From positions 62,001-126,000 of the forward strand of contig JADLHZ010000012.1 in the NCBI GenBank assembly GCA_020848545.1: 64,000 nt of DNA. Reading direction: 5' to 3'. The translations under genes and the position numbers were made by a program. Positions 9,190 to 17,790 of the stretch are shown here, piece after piece. The notes beneath the pieces are model-generated. The model saw nothing but the letters and a program-made list of their open reading frames with translations, did no database searches and had not been told where the DNA came from. Numbering within the stretch: the first letter of the stretch is position 1; every line of letters begins with the position of its first letter. Origin of the DNA: Deltaproteobacteria bacterium (GTDB lineage Bacteria; Myxococcota; JADLHZ01).

Positions 9190-9692
9190 AGTTCGAGATC
9201 TCGCACACCTTCAAGAACATCAGCGTCGATCGCTACACGAAGCTCTTCTTCGACGACGCCTTCAATGACGCGATCAAGCCCATCGCCGGCTTGAAGTCGC
9301 GCGAGGTGCTCGAGAAGCGCGACGAGGGTCCGCTGATGCACCGGCGCACGCGCGTCATCCCGGACCGCGACTTTCCGGGCCCGATGAAGGCGCTCCTGAA
9401 AGGCGGCGAGCTCAGCTACGAAGAGACGACGACGATGGATTGGAACCGCAGGATCCAGACCTTCTCGAGCAAGCTGAACTTCACCGACAAGATCAAGATC
9501 GGCGGCGAGATCCACTTCACCGAAGCGCCGAACGGCGGCACCAAGCGCACGCTCTACTTGGACGTCACGGCCAACATCTTCGGCCTCGGCGGCATGATCG
9601 AGACGAAGACCAAAGAGAACCTCATCGAGACCTACAACAAGATCGCGCGCTTCACCCAACAGTGGATCGACGATGGCAAAGCCCCGGCTTGA
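9186..9692 (+). CDS. DUF2505-like (START/SRPBCC fold) protein
   Basis: 168 residues, overlapping the upstream M16 gene by ATGA, hence third gene of a tightly coupled unit. The start MKFEISHTFKNISVDRYTKL and the TTTMDWNRRIQTF and EIHFTEAPNGGTKR segments fit the DUF2505 group of small helix-grip proteins predicted to bind hydrophobic ligands. No catalytic residues are evident and there is no signal peptide. Its link to the M16 pair is by gene order only. Confidence 0.75.
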   Translation: MKFEISHTFKNISVDRYTKLFFDDAFNDAIKPIAGLKSREVLEKRDEGPLMHRRTRVIPDRDFPGPMKALLKGGELSYEETTTMDWNRRIQTFSSKLNFTDKIKIGGEIHFTEAPNGGTKRTLYLDVTANIFGLGGMIETKTKENLIETYNKIARFTQQWIDDGKAPA

Positions 9693-9713
9693 CATGCTGC
9701 GTCATTCCAAGCG

Positions 9714-11273
9714 ATGGCCGATATGGTGACGACGTTTGAGATGAACAGCGCGCCACGGGGTTTCGCCGCCGAGCGCGATCTGCCGCCCGGTTTTCTCGCG
9801 TTCTATGCACCCCTGCACCAAGCGTTCACGCCGCGCCAACAGCTCGTGCGAAAGATTCGGGCGAAAACCTTGGCGCTCTCCCACCAAGGCCAATTGCCGC
9901 AGTATCCGCCGCCGTCGGTCGCGAGCGAAGGCGACTGGCGCATCACGCTGCCCGAGTGGTGCCAAGATCAACGCAATCAAATGACCGGCCCCGCCGACGA
10001 CGGCGAGCTCGTCGTGAAGATGCTGAACTCGGGCGCGCCGGGCGTGATGCTCGACCTCGAAGACTCGATGGCGAACGCCTGGCCCGAGCTCCTGAAGGGT
10101 TATGCGAACATCCTGAAGGCCGTGACCGGCGAGCTCAGCTACTTCGACAAGAAGCGCAACAAGGAAGTCGCCATCGCGCCGTCGCAGACGGTGATCTTCA
10201 ACCGCCTGCGCGGCCTGCACTTGTCGCAAGCGGGCGTGCTGTCCGAGGTGACGAGCGCGTCGTTGTTCGACCTCTGCATGCTCGCGTACCAAGTCGACTA
10301 CCCGCGGCTGAAGCATCCGCTCGCGTTCTACATCCCGAAGAGCGAGTCGGCCGAAGAGGCGTTCCTCTGGCGCGACATGTTGCAAGCGGTGGCCAAAGCG
10401 AAGGGCCTGCCCGCCGACTACTTCAAGGTCATGGCGCTCGTGGAGTCGCACCCGCTCGCGTATCAGACCGAAGAGTTCGTCTACGCGTTGCGCGAGCACA
10501 TCATCGGCTTGAACCTCGGCCGCTGGGACTACATGGCGAGCCTGATTCACTTCAACCTGAACGACCCGGCGTGGGTGCTGCCGGATCGCAACACCATCCC
10601 GCACGACGTCGCGTTCTTTCAGAACCTGCGCAATCTGATCCCCGAGGTGTGTCATCGCCGCGGCATCTTCGCGATCGGCGGCATGACCGCGCTGTTTCCG
10701 GATCGGCAGAACCAAGAGCTGAACACGCGCGCGCTCGCGGTCTTGGAGAAGGACAAGAAGAACGAGGCGAGCTGCCTGATGGACGGCGCCTGGACCGGAC
10801 ACCCGGACCAGAACGAGATCGCCGTCTCGCAGTTCCCAAAACCGAACCAAATCAGCGCGCGCCGGCCGAACGCCCCGCGCTATCCCGACTTGCGCCCGCC
10901 GCCGGCCGGCGTGGGCCAGAAGACGGTCGCTGGCACGCGCGCCGCCGTGCGCATCGCGATTCGCTATCGCCACGGCGTCTTGAGCAACAAGGGCGCGTCG
11001 CTGCTCGACGGCTACATGGAAGATCTCGCGACCGACCGGATCTACCGGCTGATGATCGCCCAGCGCATCCGGCACAAAGACACGGTGGCAATTGTCGATG
11101 ACTCCGGTCAGAAAGTCGTACACACGCCGGAGCTCGTCACGAAGATCTTCGATGAAGAGCTGAGCAAGTTGCAGGCCGAGCTTGCGAAAGACGACGCCGA
11201 TCGCAATCGTTACAAGGTCGCGCGCGAGATCACCGAGAACATGATCCGCGAAAACGTGTTCGATCCGATTTGA
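9714..11273 (+). CDS. aceB: Malate synthase
   Basis: 519 residues. Condenses glyoxylate with acetyl-CoA to malate in the glyoxylate bypass; cytoplasmic. Visible family features: PGVMLDLEDSMANAWPEL (metal-binding acidic cluster of the TIM barrel), VIFNRLRGLHL, the long helical segment FYIPKSESAEEA, LNLGRWDYMASLIH, and MDGAWTGHPDQ near the C-terminal third, matching the A-type enzyme (about 530 residues). Isocitrate lyase follows directly, its SD lying in the stop region. The start at 9714 is the first ATG; one at 9723 is equally possible. Confidence 0.95.
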   Translation: MADMVTTFEMNSAPRGFAAERDLPPGFLAFYAPLHQAFTPRQQLVRKIRAKTLALSHQGQLPQYPPPSVASEGDWRITLPEWCQDQRNQMTGPADDGELVVKMLNSGAPGVMLDLEDSMANAWPELLKGYANILKAVTGELSYFDKKRNKEVAIAPSQTVIFNRLRGLHLSQAGVLSEVTSASLFDLCMLAYQVDYPRLKHPLAFYIPKSESAEEAFLWRDMLQAVAKAKGLPADYFKVMALVESHPLAYQTEEFVYALREHIIGLNLGRWDYMASLIHFNLNDPAWVLPDRNTIPHDVAFFQNLRNLIPEVCHRRGIFAIGGMTALFPDRQNQELNTRALAVLEKDKKNEASCLMDGAWTGHPDQNEIAVSQFPKPNQISARRPNAPRYPDLRPPPAGVGQKTVAGTRAAVRIAIRYRHGVLSNKGASLLDGYMEDLATDRIYRLMIAQRIRHKDTVAIVDDSGQKVVHTPELVTKIFDEELSKLQAELAKDDADRNRYKVAREITENMIRENVFDPI

Positions 11274-11296
11274 CCGCTTCTAAGGAGAACCGAACG

Positions 11297-12445
11297 ATGT
11301 CCAAGAATCCCCCGAGCGACAATTTGATGAGCACGCCCCTCTTGCCCGAGGGCTACTTCGTGCCGAAGAGCCGCAGCGTGCATCCGTCGACGCGCATGCG
11401 CCAGCTCTTGAAGTCCGAGCCGTACCTCTTCGGTCCGGGCGTCTACGACGCGACCGGCGCGCAGCTCGTCATGTACTACGGCTTCAAGGCCGTTTACTTC
11501 TCGGGCTACTCGTTCGCGATGGGCCATCTCGGCACGACCGACATGGACATCTATTCGTCGGTCGAGATCGCCGACGGCGCCCGCCGCGCAGTCAGCGGCT
11601 TGCGCAAGTTCCAACTGACGCTCGCGGCCGGCGATCCCGAAAAACACACGCCGCCAAAGCACGTGGACATCCCGCCGGTCGTCGTCGACATGGACACGGG
11701 CTACGGCAACATCTTCAACGTGCAGAGAACGACCGAGCTCTACGTGAACGCGAACGTGGCGGCGGCGCACATCGAAGACCAAGTGGCGCCGAAGCGCTGC
11801 GGCCACATCGGCGGCAAGGCGCTCGTGCCGGTGAACGAAATGGTCGGCAAGCTGAAGATGGCGCGCGCCACCGCTGACGACTGCGGCAACAAAGACTTCG
11901 TGATCATCGCCCGCACGGACGGGTTGTCCGCCGTCGACGCCCCGGAGTCGAAGCGCGGCATGGAGCTCGCGGTCGAGCGCGGCCTGCGCTACTTGGACAG
12001 CGGCGCGCCGGACCTGCTCTGGTGCGAGTTCCCGACGAGCGATCGCGGCCCGGTCGAGACCTTCGCCGGCGAGATTCGCAAGCGCTTCCCGAAGGCCAAC
12101 TTCGCCTTCAACTGGTCGAGCTCGTTCAAGTGGTTCAACGATCCGAACCCGATCAAGTTCAGCGAGCTCGGCGAGATGGGCTTCAAGTTCATCTTCATCA
12201 CGCTCGGCGCGCAGCACGCGAACGGCCACGGCCTGTCGGTGCTCTTGCAATCGATGGCGAAGAACCAAGAGCAGGGCTACATCGAGCTGCAACGGAAAGA
12301 GTTCGAGCCAGGCACGGACTTTCCGACGAAGAGCCACCACTTCTTCTCGGGCGTTCCGTACCACCACATCGTCGGCAAGCAGTTCGACGCCGCCCGCCTC
12401 GGCAAAGAGTTCATGGAAGAGCTTCCGGAAGAGAAAGTAGTCTAG
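11297..12445 (+). CDS. aceA: Isocitrate lyase
   Basis: 382 residues from an ATG preceded by an AAGGAG Shine-Dalgarno with 10-nt spacing (an upstream in-frame start at 11270 would overlap aceB). Cleaves isocitrate to glyoxylate and succinate. The catalytic signature is KRCGH in QVAPKRCGHIGGK; VVVDMDTGYGN and FAFNWSSSFKW are metal- and substrate-binding motifs. It is somewhat shorter than the ~430-residue enterobacterial enzyme. Its product is the substrate of the upstream malate synthase, so aceB-aceA form a complete glyoxylate bypass, and malate:quinone oxidoreductase lies 1.6 kb away. Confidence 0.95.
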   Translation: MSKNPPSDNLMSTPLLPEGYFVPKSRSVHPSTRMRQLLKSEPYLFGPGVYDATGAQLVMYYGFKAVYFSGYSFAMGHLGTTDMDIYSSVEIADGARRAVSGLRKFQLTLAAGDPEKHTPPKHVDIPPVVVDMDTGYGNIFNVQRTTELYVNANVAAAHIEDQVAPKRCGHIGGKALVPVNEMVGKLKMARATADDCGNKDFVIIARTDGLSAVDAPESKRGMELAVERGLRYLDSGAPDLLWCEFPTSDRGPVETFAGEIRKRFPKANFAFNWSSSFKWFNDPNPIKFSELGEMGFKFIFITLGAQHANGHGLSVLLQSMAKNQEQGYIELQRKEFEPGTDFPTKSHHFFSGVPYHHIVGKQFDAARLGKEFMEELPEEKVV

Positions 12446-12446
12446 T

Positions 12447-13388
12447 CTGACCTTCCTCATCGCCGTCGCCTTCCTCGTCCACGTCGCCCTCCCCCTGCTG
12501 CTCGTCGCGTGGCTGGTGTTCGGCAAGCCGCCGAGCATCGCGCACTTTCTATTCCGCGCGCTCTTCTCGATCGTCTTCGTGCTGCAGATGGCGGTCGCCG
12601 GCGCCGCGTGGACGTGGGTCGGCTTCTGGCTGCGCTACGTGTTGATGGCGGCGATCGTGCTCGCGACCGTCATCGGCGGCGTGCGCACGCTGCGGCGCAA
12701 GGTCGATACGCTCGTCATCGTCACCTGGCGCGAGCGGATCGATCTCTTGCTCGCGGTCGGCTTGTTCGCGCTCTTTGCCACGAGCCTCCCGCAGCTCGCG
12801 GGGCGCCGGCAGTATGACGGTATCGCCGTCGAGCTCGCGTTCCCGCTGCACGGCGAGCGCTACGTGCCGGTGCACGGTGGGCAAGGCGTGTCGGTGAACA
12901 TGCATCAGCAGGTGAAGGCGCAGAGCTACGCCATCGACCTCGTGCAGCTCGGCGCCCTGTCGATGCGCGCGGCGGGCATCTTGCCGGCGGAGCTCTCGCG
13001 CTACGTGATCTACGGTCGTTCCGTACACGCGCCATGTGCCGGCGAAGTGATCGCGGCGCGCGGCGACTTACCGGATCAGGTGCCGCCGACCGGCGATACG
13101 GTGAACCTCGCGGGGAACCACGTCGTCTTGTTCTGCAAGGACGTCAGCGTGCTCCTCGCGCACTTGAAGCCGGGCTCTTTGAAGGTGGCGGTCGGCGATC
13201 AGGTCGCGTTGGATGCGGTGCTCGGCGACGTCGGCAACAGCGGCAACACGAGCGAGCCGCATCTGCACATTCACGCGGTGCGCGGGCGCGTGAGCGATCT
13301 GCCGGCGCTCGTCGAGACGGCCGAGCCGGTGCCGATGTTGTTCCCCCCGGGTCGGTTTCTGACGCGGAATGACGTCATCAGCAACTGA
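12447..13388 (+). CDS. Membrane-anchored M23-type (LytM) peptidase
   Basis: About 313 residues if translation starts at the CTG at 12447, two bases after the aceA stop; the first standard start is GTG 12516. I prefer the CTG because the frame is closed by TAG at 12438 and the segment before the GTG (TFLIAVAFLVHVALPLLLVA) is a clear transmembrane helix. Further hydrophobic helices precede a C-terminal LytM-like domain: candidate zinc ligands are H153 (VNMHQQ), D164 (SYAIDLV) and the HLHIH motif at 272-276 after NSGNTSEPHL. Such domains cut peptidoglycan cross-bridges or regulate other hydrolases. The position behind aceA looks like an accidental read-through arrangement. Confidence 0.8.
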   Translation: MTFLIAVAFLVHVALPLLLVAWLVFGKPPSIAHFLFRALFSIVFVLQMAVAGAAWTWVGFWLRYVLMAAIVLATVIGGVRTLRRKVDTLVIVTWRERIDLLLAVGLFALFATSLPQLAGRRQYDGIAVELAFPLHGERYVPVHGGQGVSVNMHQQVKAQSYAIDLVQLGALSMRAAGILPAELSRYVIYGRSVHAPCAGEVIAARGDLPDQVPPTGDTVNLAGNHVVLFCKDVSVLLAHLKPGSLKVAVGDQVALDAVLGDVGNSGNTSEPHLHIHAVRGRVSDLPALVETAEPVPMLFPPGRFLTRNDVISN

Positions 13389-13454
13389 GTGCCTGGCGGT
13401 TTAGCCCTGGCGGGACGGTGGTAGGCAGAAGCATCATTGTGTTACATTGTACAC

Positions 13455-13718
13455 ATGAAGGCATCAACGACACTGACGGTGCGGTTGACTCCGCAATTGA
13501 AGCGGCGTCTTGACCGCCTCGCCAAAGCAACCAAGCGCAGCAAGTCGTTCCTGACCATGAATGCGATCGAGTCGTTCGTTGAGCTCAACGAATGGCAGGT
13601 TCAGGCGATCCAGGACGGGATCAAGTCAGCTGACGCCGGTCACTTGATCGAGCACGAGCAGATTGAGGCGTGGGTGTCGACGTGGGGCACGAAGCACGAG
13701 ACTGAGCCGCCAAGGTGA
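13455..13718 (+). CDS. Ribbon-helix-helix antitoxin of a ParD/RelB type
   Basis: About 87 residues from the ATG at 13455 (MKASTTLTVRLTPQLKRRLD). The N-terminal TLTVRLTPQLKRRLDRLAKATKRS is a typical ribbon-helix-helix DNA-binding segment, and the acidic C-terminus would wrap the toxin. The toxin gene starts at a GTG overlapping its stop region. Antitoxins of this class repress their own operon; an AT-rich stretch with TGTGTTACATTGTACACA just before the ATG contains a TGTACA palindrome and TGTG/CACA ends and could be the operator. Base composition is less GC-rich than the flanking metabolic genes, in line with acquisition. Confidence 0.85.
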   Translation: MKASTTLTVRLTPQLKRRLDRLAKATKRSKSFLTMNAIESFVELNEWQVQAIQDGIKSADAGHLIEHEQIEAWVSTWGTKHETEPPR

Positions 13719-13990
13719 AGATCGCCTGGACCGCTGACGCGCTCGCAGATCTCGTTTCCCTGCGCGCTTACATTGCGAGCGAGAACCCAAAGGCGGCATC
13801 AGACGTAGCGAACCGCATTCTCGACGGTGTGCGGCTGCTGACGAAAACTCCGGGGATGGGTCGGCGGGGTCGGGTACCCGACACCCGAGAGCTGCTGATT
13901 CGTGGAACGCCGTTCTTCGTTTCGTACCGTCGTGCGGGACGCATGGTTCAGATCCTTCGCGTCATGCACTTTGCGCGTCGGTGGCCGTAA
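13715..13990 (+). CDS. ParE/RelE-family toxin
   Basis: 91 residues starting with GTG that overlaps the antitoxin stop by four bases. The fold signature is visible: KIAWTADALADLVSLRAYIA, the Pro/Gly turn TPGMGRRGRVPDTRELLI, and the C-terminal strands PFFVSYRRAGRMVQILRVMH ending in R-R-W. ParE-type toxins act on DNA gyrase, RelE-type on ribosome-bound mRNA; the lack of clear RelE catalytic residues and the ALADL helix favour ParE, but this is not certain. It is neutralised by the preceding ribbon-helix-helix protein. Confidence 0.87.
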   Translation: MKIAWTADALADLVSLRAYIASENPKAASDVANRILDGVRLLTKTPGMGRRGRVPDTRELLIRGTPFFVSYRRAGRMVQILRVMHFARRWP

Positions 13991-14057
13991 CCAACGCAGG
14001 TGCGCGCCCGCAGGAAGCGTTCGGCTCGGTCATCGACTTGGCGGCACGGGTGTCCCC

Positions 14058-15536
14058 CTAGCTCAGCCGCAGCATCTTGTCGGTCCACGCACGCATTTCC
14101 TGGGTCAGCGCCGCATCCTTTGCCATCGAGCGCCCGATCGTCGGGACCAGCTGCCGCAGCCGCGAGCGCACGCTCTCGGGCCCAATGCGCGCGTTCAAGT
14201 AGCGCGGCGCCAGCTCCAACATGATGCTGACCGCCGTGCTCGCGCCGGGCGACGCGCCGAGCACCGCCGCCAGCGATCCGTCGCGCGCGCTGACGACCTC
14301 GGTGCCGAACTCGAGCACGCCGCGCTCGCCGACGCGCTTGATCACCTGCACGCGCTGGCCGGCCCACACGAGCTCCCAGTCGTCGAGCTTCGCCGTCGGC
14401 ATGAACACGCGCAGCGCTTGGATGCGCTCCTCCGGCGTCAGGCTCGCCTGCTCCAAGAGGTACTTCGTCAGATCCATGTTGTCCCAACCGACCTGCAGCA
14501 TCGGCATGACGTTGTCGAACTCCAACGACGCCGCGAGATCGAGCCACGAGCCGTGCTTCAAAAACTTCGTCGTCACGCACGCGAACGGCCCGAAGAGCAG
14601 CGCAGGCTCGCCGTCGATCATCCGCGCGTCCAGGTGTGGTACGCTCATCGGCGGGCTGCCGACGGGCGCCTTGCCGTAGACCTTGGCGTGGTGGCGCGCG
14701 ATCACGCGAGCGTTCGTGCAGCGCAGCCACTGCCCGCCGACCGGAAAGCCGCCGTAGCCCTTCGCTTCTTCCACGTCGGACTTGCCGAGCAACGGGAGCG
14801 CCGCGCCGCCGGCGCCGATGAACACGAAGGGCGAGCGCACTTCGCGCGCCTCGTCGTTCGCGAGATCCTTCACCTGCACGCTCCACTCGCCGTCCGGCAA
14901 GCGCTCGAGATCGCGCACCTCGTGCTCCAAGCACACGCTGACGCCGGGCTGCGCCGTGAGCCACCAGAAGAGTCCGCGGGTCAACGCGCCGAAGTTCACG
15001 TCGGTGCCGAGGTGCGAGCGCGTCGCGGCCATCGCCGCATCGACGCGACGGCCGTCCATGAGGAGCGGCGCCCACTCGGCGATTCGAGCAGGATCGTCGG
15101 TGAGCTCCATGCCGTCGAAGAGGTGGTGCTTGGTCAGCTCCGAGTAGCGCTCGTGCAAGAACGCGACGTCGGCGTCGCCGATCACGAAGCTCATGTGCGG
15201 CACGCTGTGGATGAACGCGCGCGCGTCCGGCAGGCGCCCCGCCGCCACGAGCGTGGCCCAAAATTGCTTCGAGTGCTCGAACTGCTCGTCGATCTTCAGC
15301 GCCTTCCCGATATCGACGCTGCCGTCTTTGTTCTGCGGCGTGTAGTTGAGCTCACAGAGCGCAGCGTGGCCGGTGCCGGCGTTGTTCCACGCGTCCGAGC
15401 TCTCTTGCGACAGCGCTGGCAATCGCTCGAAGATCGTGATCGCGAGCGTCGGATCGAGCTCCTTCAGCATCGCGCCAAGCGTGGCGCTCATGATGCCCGA
15501 GCCGATCAAGATGACGTCTGTATGCGCCGGCTTCAC
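14058..15536 (-). CDS. mqo: Malate:quinone oxidoreductase
   Basis: 492 residues, the usual length. FAD-dependent peripheral membrane enzyme that oxidises malate to oxaloacetate and passes electrons to the quinone pool. The N-terminus DVILIGSGIMSATLGAMLKE is the FAD-binding beta-alpha-beta turn; AWNNAGTGHAALCELNYTP, the central GAGGAALPLL and the C-terminal LGASPGASTAVSIMLEL are family signatures. Convergent to the toxin-antitoxin genes. Functionally it follows malate synthase, whose gene lies 2.8 kb upstream on the other strand. Confidence 0.96.
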   Translation of the reverse strand: MKPAHTDVILIGSGIMSATLGAMLKELDPTLAITIFERLPALSQESSDAWNNAGTGHAALCELNYTPQNKDGSVDIGKALKIDEQFEHSKQFWATLVAAGRLPDARAFIHSVPHMSFVIGDADVAFLHERYSELTKHHLFDGMELTDDPARIAEWAPLLMDGRRVDAAMAATRSHLGTDVNFGALTRGLFWWLTAQPGVSVCLEHEVRDLERLPDGEWSVQVKDLANDEAREVRSPFVFIGAGGAALPLLGKSDVEEAKGYGGFPVGGQWLRCTNARVIARHHAKVYGKAPVGSPPMSVPHLDARMIDGEPALLFGPFACVTTKFLKHGSWLDLAASLEFDNVMPMLQVGWDNMDLTKYLLEQASLTPEERIQALRVFMPTAKLDDWELVWAGQRVQVIKRVGERGVLEFGTEVVSARDGSLAAVLGASPGASTAVSIMLELAPRYLNARIGPESVRSRLRQLVPTIGRSMAKDAALTQEMRAWTDKMLRLS

Positions 15537-15557
15537 GTCCGCAGCATACCCCGAGAC

Positions 15558-16823
15558 CTACGGCGCGATCGACGCTTCGGTGATCTTCGGGCCGGTGCCG
15601 AAGCGGCTGATGACGACGGCGCCGGCGCCGATCGTCGCAATGCAGAAGCAGAGCAGCGTACCGAACCACGGCACGATCGCGAGCAGCGTCAGCGCGCCGA
15701 GGCCCACGCCCATCGCGCCGAGCAAGGTCTTGCGCCCGACGAAGATGGGGATCTTGCGCCCGAGCCACACGCTGATCGCGGTGTAGCCGGCGACGTAGAC
15801 GAAGACCAAGGCGAAGAACGCGACCGGCAACAAGGCGATGCCGACCACGCTCACCGCGAGCAGCACGCAAAACGGCAAGAAGCCGACGACGGTGAGGATG
15901 CCGCCGGCCGCCGCCTGCGCCGGCTTCGTGTCGAGCATGCTCGTCACGCGCTCGATGCGCTCCGGCACGAACGCGATCAAGATCACGCTGATGACGAACG
16001 CCGCGATCGACGCGAAGATCGTCAAGATCACGAGGATGAGCGACGTCGGCGCGTCGTCGTCCGAGAACGAGCGCGTCGAGCTCTTCGACTCGTGCGCCCG
16101 CACCGAGTGCTTCGCCAGGTTCTTGAAGACGCCGCCGAACGAGCCGCCGATCTTCGAGATGTTACCTTTGACGATGCCGCCCTTCTCGATGTCGACGTCG
16201 CCGCCCATCGCCGCCGCGTCGCCTTCGATCACGCCGCCGGCCTCGACCTTGATGTTGCCGCCCATCGCCGCCGCGTCGCCACGCACGCGGCCGCGCACGA
16301 TGAGGTCGCCGCCATGGACGACCACGTCGTCGACGATCTCGCCCTTCTCGACGACGAGATCTTGGCCGTACGCCGCGCGCTCGCCGTGGTCTTTGTCGTC
16401 ATCGTCGTCTTGATCTTCGTCATCGCCGGGCAGAGATCCCGGGATCGCGGGTGGCGCCGGCGCTTCTTCGTCCTCGTCCTCGCCGTCGTCCTTCCCCTTG
16501 TACGGCTTCACGACGAGCGTCGTCCCCTGCAGGCGCGCTTGCAGATCGCCCGCTTCGAGGACGAGCTCGAGCGTCTCACTGAGCGGCCGCTTCGCCGTCT
16601 TCAGCGAGATCTTCTGGTCCAGCGTCGGCGCGCTGACGACGAGCGACCAGCCGGCCTTCTTCGCCACGGTCTGCAACGCCTCGGCGACCGTGCCGTGCAT
16701 GTCGACGTCTATCGGCTGCGTCGACGTCGGAAAGGATCCGATCAGCCGATCCTTCGTGCTCCCTGACGCTGCCGCGAACGCGATGCCCGCGAGCCACACC
16801 GCGAAGAATGCTTTTTGCCACAT
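15558..16823 (-). CDS. Membrane protein with STN-like and bactofilin-like domains
   Basis: 421 residues from an ATG preceded by AAGGAG. Order of parts: signal peptide or first helix (1-20); a secretin/TonB short N-terminal (STN-like) domain at 37-106 (IDVDMHGTVAEALQTVAKK, then LSETLELVLEAGDLQARLQG and TTLVV); a very acidic linker at 112-146; a beta-helical bactofilin/polymer-forming segment at 153-225 with the repeated GDAAAMGG at 182 and 201; and a C-terminal half with about four to five hydrophobic helices from residue 260. It lies downstream of an ECF sigma gene and a membrane anti-sigma candidate on the same strand, 65 bases from the latter. It may be a target or sensor of that pair. I know no characterised protein with this exact architecture. 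Confidence 0.75.
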   Translation of the reverse strand: MWQKAFFAVWLAGIAFAAASGSTKDRLIGSFPTSTQPIDVDMHGTVAEALQTVAKKAGWSLVVSAPTLDQKISLKTAKRPLSETLELVLEAGDLQARLQGTTLVVKPYKGKDDGEDEDEEAPAPPAIPGSLPGDDEDQDDDDDKDHGERAAYGQDLVVEKGEIVDDVVVHGGDLIVRGRVRGDAAAMGGNIKVEAGGVIEGDAAAMGGDVDIEKGGIVKGNISKIGGSFGGVFKNLAKHSVRAHESKSSTRSFSDDDAPTSLILVILTIFASIAAFVISVILIAFVPERIERVTSMLDTKPAQAAAGGILTVVGFLPFCVLLAVSVVGIALLPVAFFALVFVYVAGYTAISVWLGRKIPIFVGRKTLLGAMGVGLGALTLLAIVPWFGTLLCFCIATIGAGAVVISRFGTGPKITEASIAP

Positions 16824-16888
16824 ATGCCGTCTCCTTCGCCGAGCACTACGCGCGAACGAGGCGTCTATTTCAGCCGGCGGTCGAATCG

Positions 16889-17269
16889 TCACGCGCGGGC
16901 CCGCACGCTGCGCTCGAGGAGCAAGGTGGTCAGCGCGCACGACACGACGGCGAGGCTCACGCAAATGGCGGCGAACACCGGTGCGATCTGCACTGCCGAG
17001 AGCAAGAGCGTCGCGATGCGCACGCCGTGCGACAAGAACAAGGTGGCGCTCGCCTTCAGCTCGTCGAGCCGCAAGGCGCCGCTCGCGATCACGATCGTCA
17101 TCATCGCCGCCGAGAGCGCGCCGGCGCCGAGCAAGGACCAGATCATCTGCCGCATGCGCCGCGCCTGCTCCGCCAAAGCGATCGCCTGCATCGCGCGCGC
17201 CGTGAAGCCTGGCCGCGGCGACGTCATCGAGAGCGCGCGAAGCACTTGGTCGACTTTTTCTTCGCTCAT
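16889..17269 (-). CDS. Small membrane protein, probable anti-sigma factor
   Basis: 126 residues overlapping the upstream sigma gene by ATGA, which implies coupled translation. Residues 1-40 are soluble and helical (MSEEKVDQVLRALSMTSPRP), followed by two hydrophobic helices (about 42-62 and 85-118). There is no HxxxCxxC zinc motif, so if it is an anti-sigma factor it is of a non-zinc membrane type. The assignment rests on position and topology, not on a recognised domain. Confidence 0.6.
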   Translation of the reverse strand: MSEEKVDQVLRALSMTSPRPGFTARAMQAIALAEQARRMRQMIWSLLGAGALSAAMMTIVIASGALRLDELKASATLFLSHGVRIATLLLSAVQIAPVFAAICVSLAVVSCALTTLLLERSVRARA

Positions 17270-17790
17270 GACTGTGCTCCTTTGGCTTCCAGCGCGCCGC
17301 GCAGCGCCGCTCGCCCCCGATGAATCCAGGTCATCACTGTCCCCATCGGCACCTCGAGCGCCTGGGCGATGTCTTCGTAGGATAGCTCATGCAGATGAAA
17401 GAGCGCGAGCGCTTCCCGCGGCCCTTCGTCCAAGGTCTGCAACAAGCGCAGCGCCGTTTCTGCGTCGATGCGCAGGCTCGGATCGACGTGCGGCGCGGCC
17501 GGCTCGACGGCGCTCTCCGGCGCTTCGTTCTTCCTCTTCCGCAGGCGGTCCAGGCACTGCCGCCGCGCGATCTGATAGAGCCACGGCGCAAACGGGCGCT
17601 TCGCATCGAAGCGATCCAAGTGCTGATACGCGCGCACGAACGCGTCCTGAGCGGCGTCCTCAGCCTCGGTGCTGCGCAAATAGCGTCTACAGAGCGTCAT
17701 CACAGCTCGCTCGTGAGTTTGGACGAGGCGCGCGAATGCCTGCGCGTCGCCCCGCTGCGCGCGCAGCACGATGTTCGCCTCGTCGTTCAC
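17266..17790 (-). CDS. ECF-type RNA polymerase sigma factor
   Basis: 174 residues, GTG start. Region 2 is AFARLVQTHERAVMTLCRRY through AEDAAQDAFVRAYQHLDRFD and FAPWLYQIARRQCLDRLRKRK; region 4 is LQTLDEGPREALALFHLHEL, SYEDIAQALEVPMGTVMTWIHRGRAALR, the helix-turn-helix. The short Glu/Ala/Pro linker between the two is typical of ECF factors. It heads an operon with the membrane anti-sigma candidate and the STN/bactofilin-like protein. The ~245 bases upstream (17791-18036) hold its control region; no consensus promoter was recognised there. Confidence 0.93.
   Translation of the reverse strand: MNDEANIVLRAQRGDAQAFARLVQTHERAVMTLCRRYLRSTEAEDAAQDAFVRAYQHLDRFDAKRPFAPWLYQIARRQCLDRLRKRKNEAPESAVEPAAPHVDPSLRIDAETALRLLQTLDEGPREALALFHLHELSYEDIAQALEVPMGTVMTWIHRGRAALRGALEAKGAQS

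Noticed and set aside
9689-9694. TTGACA before malate synthase as a promoter
   Set aside because: No -10 box at correct spacing and it overlaps the stop of the preceding gene; probably chance.
13902-16766. 954-codon plus-strand frame across mqo and the STN/bactofilin gene
   Set aside because: Arg/His/Ala-rich shadow of two recognised minus-strand genes.
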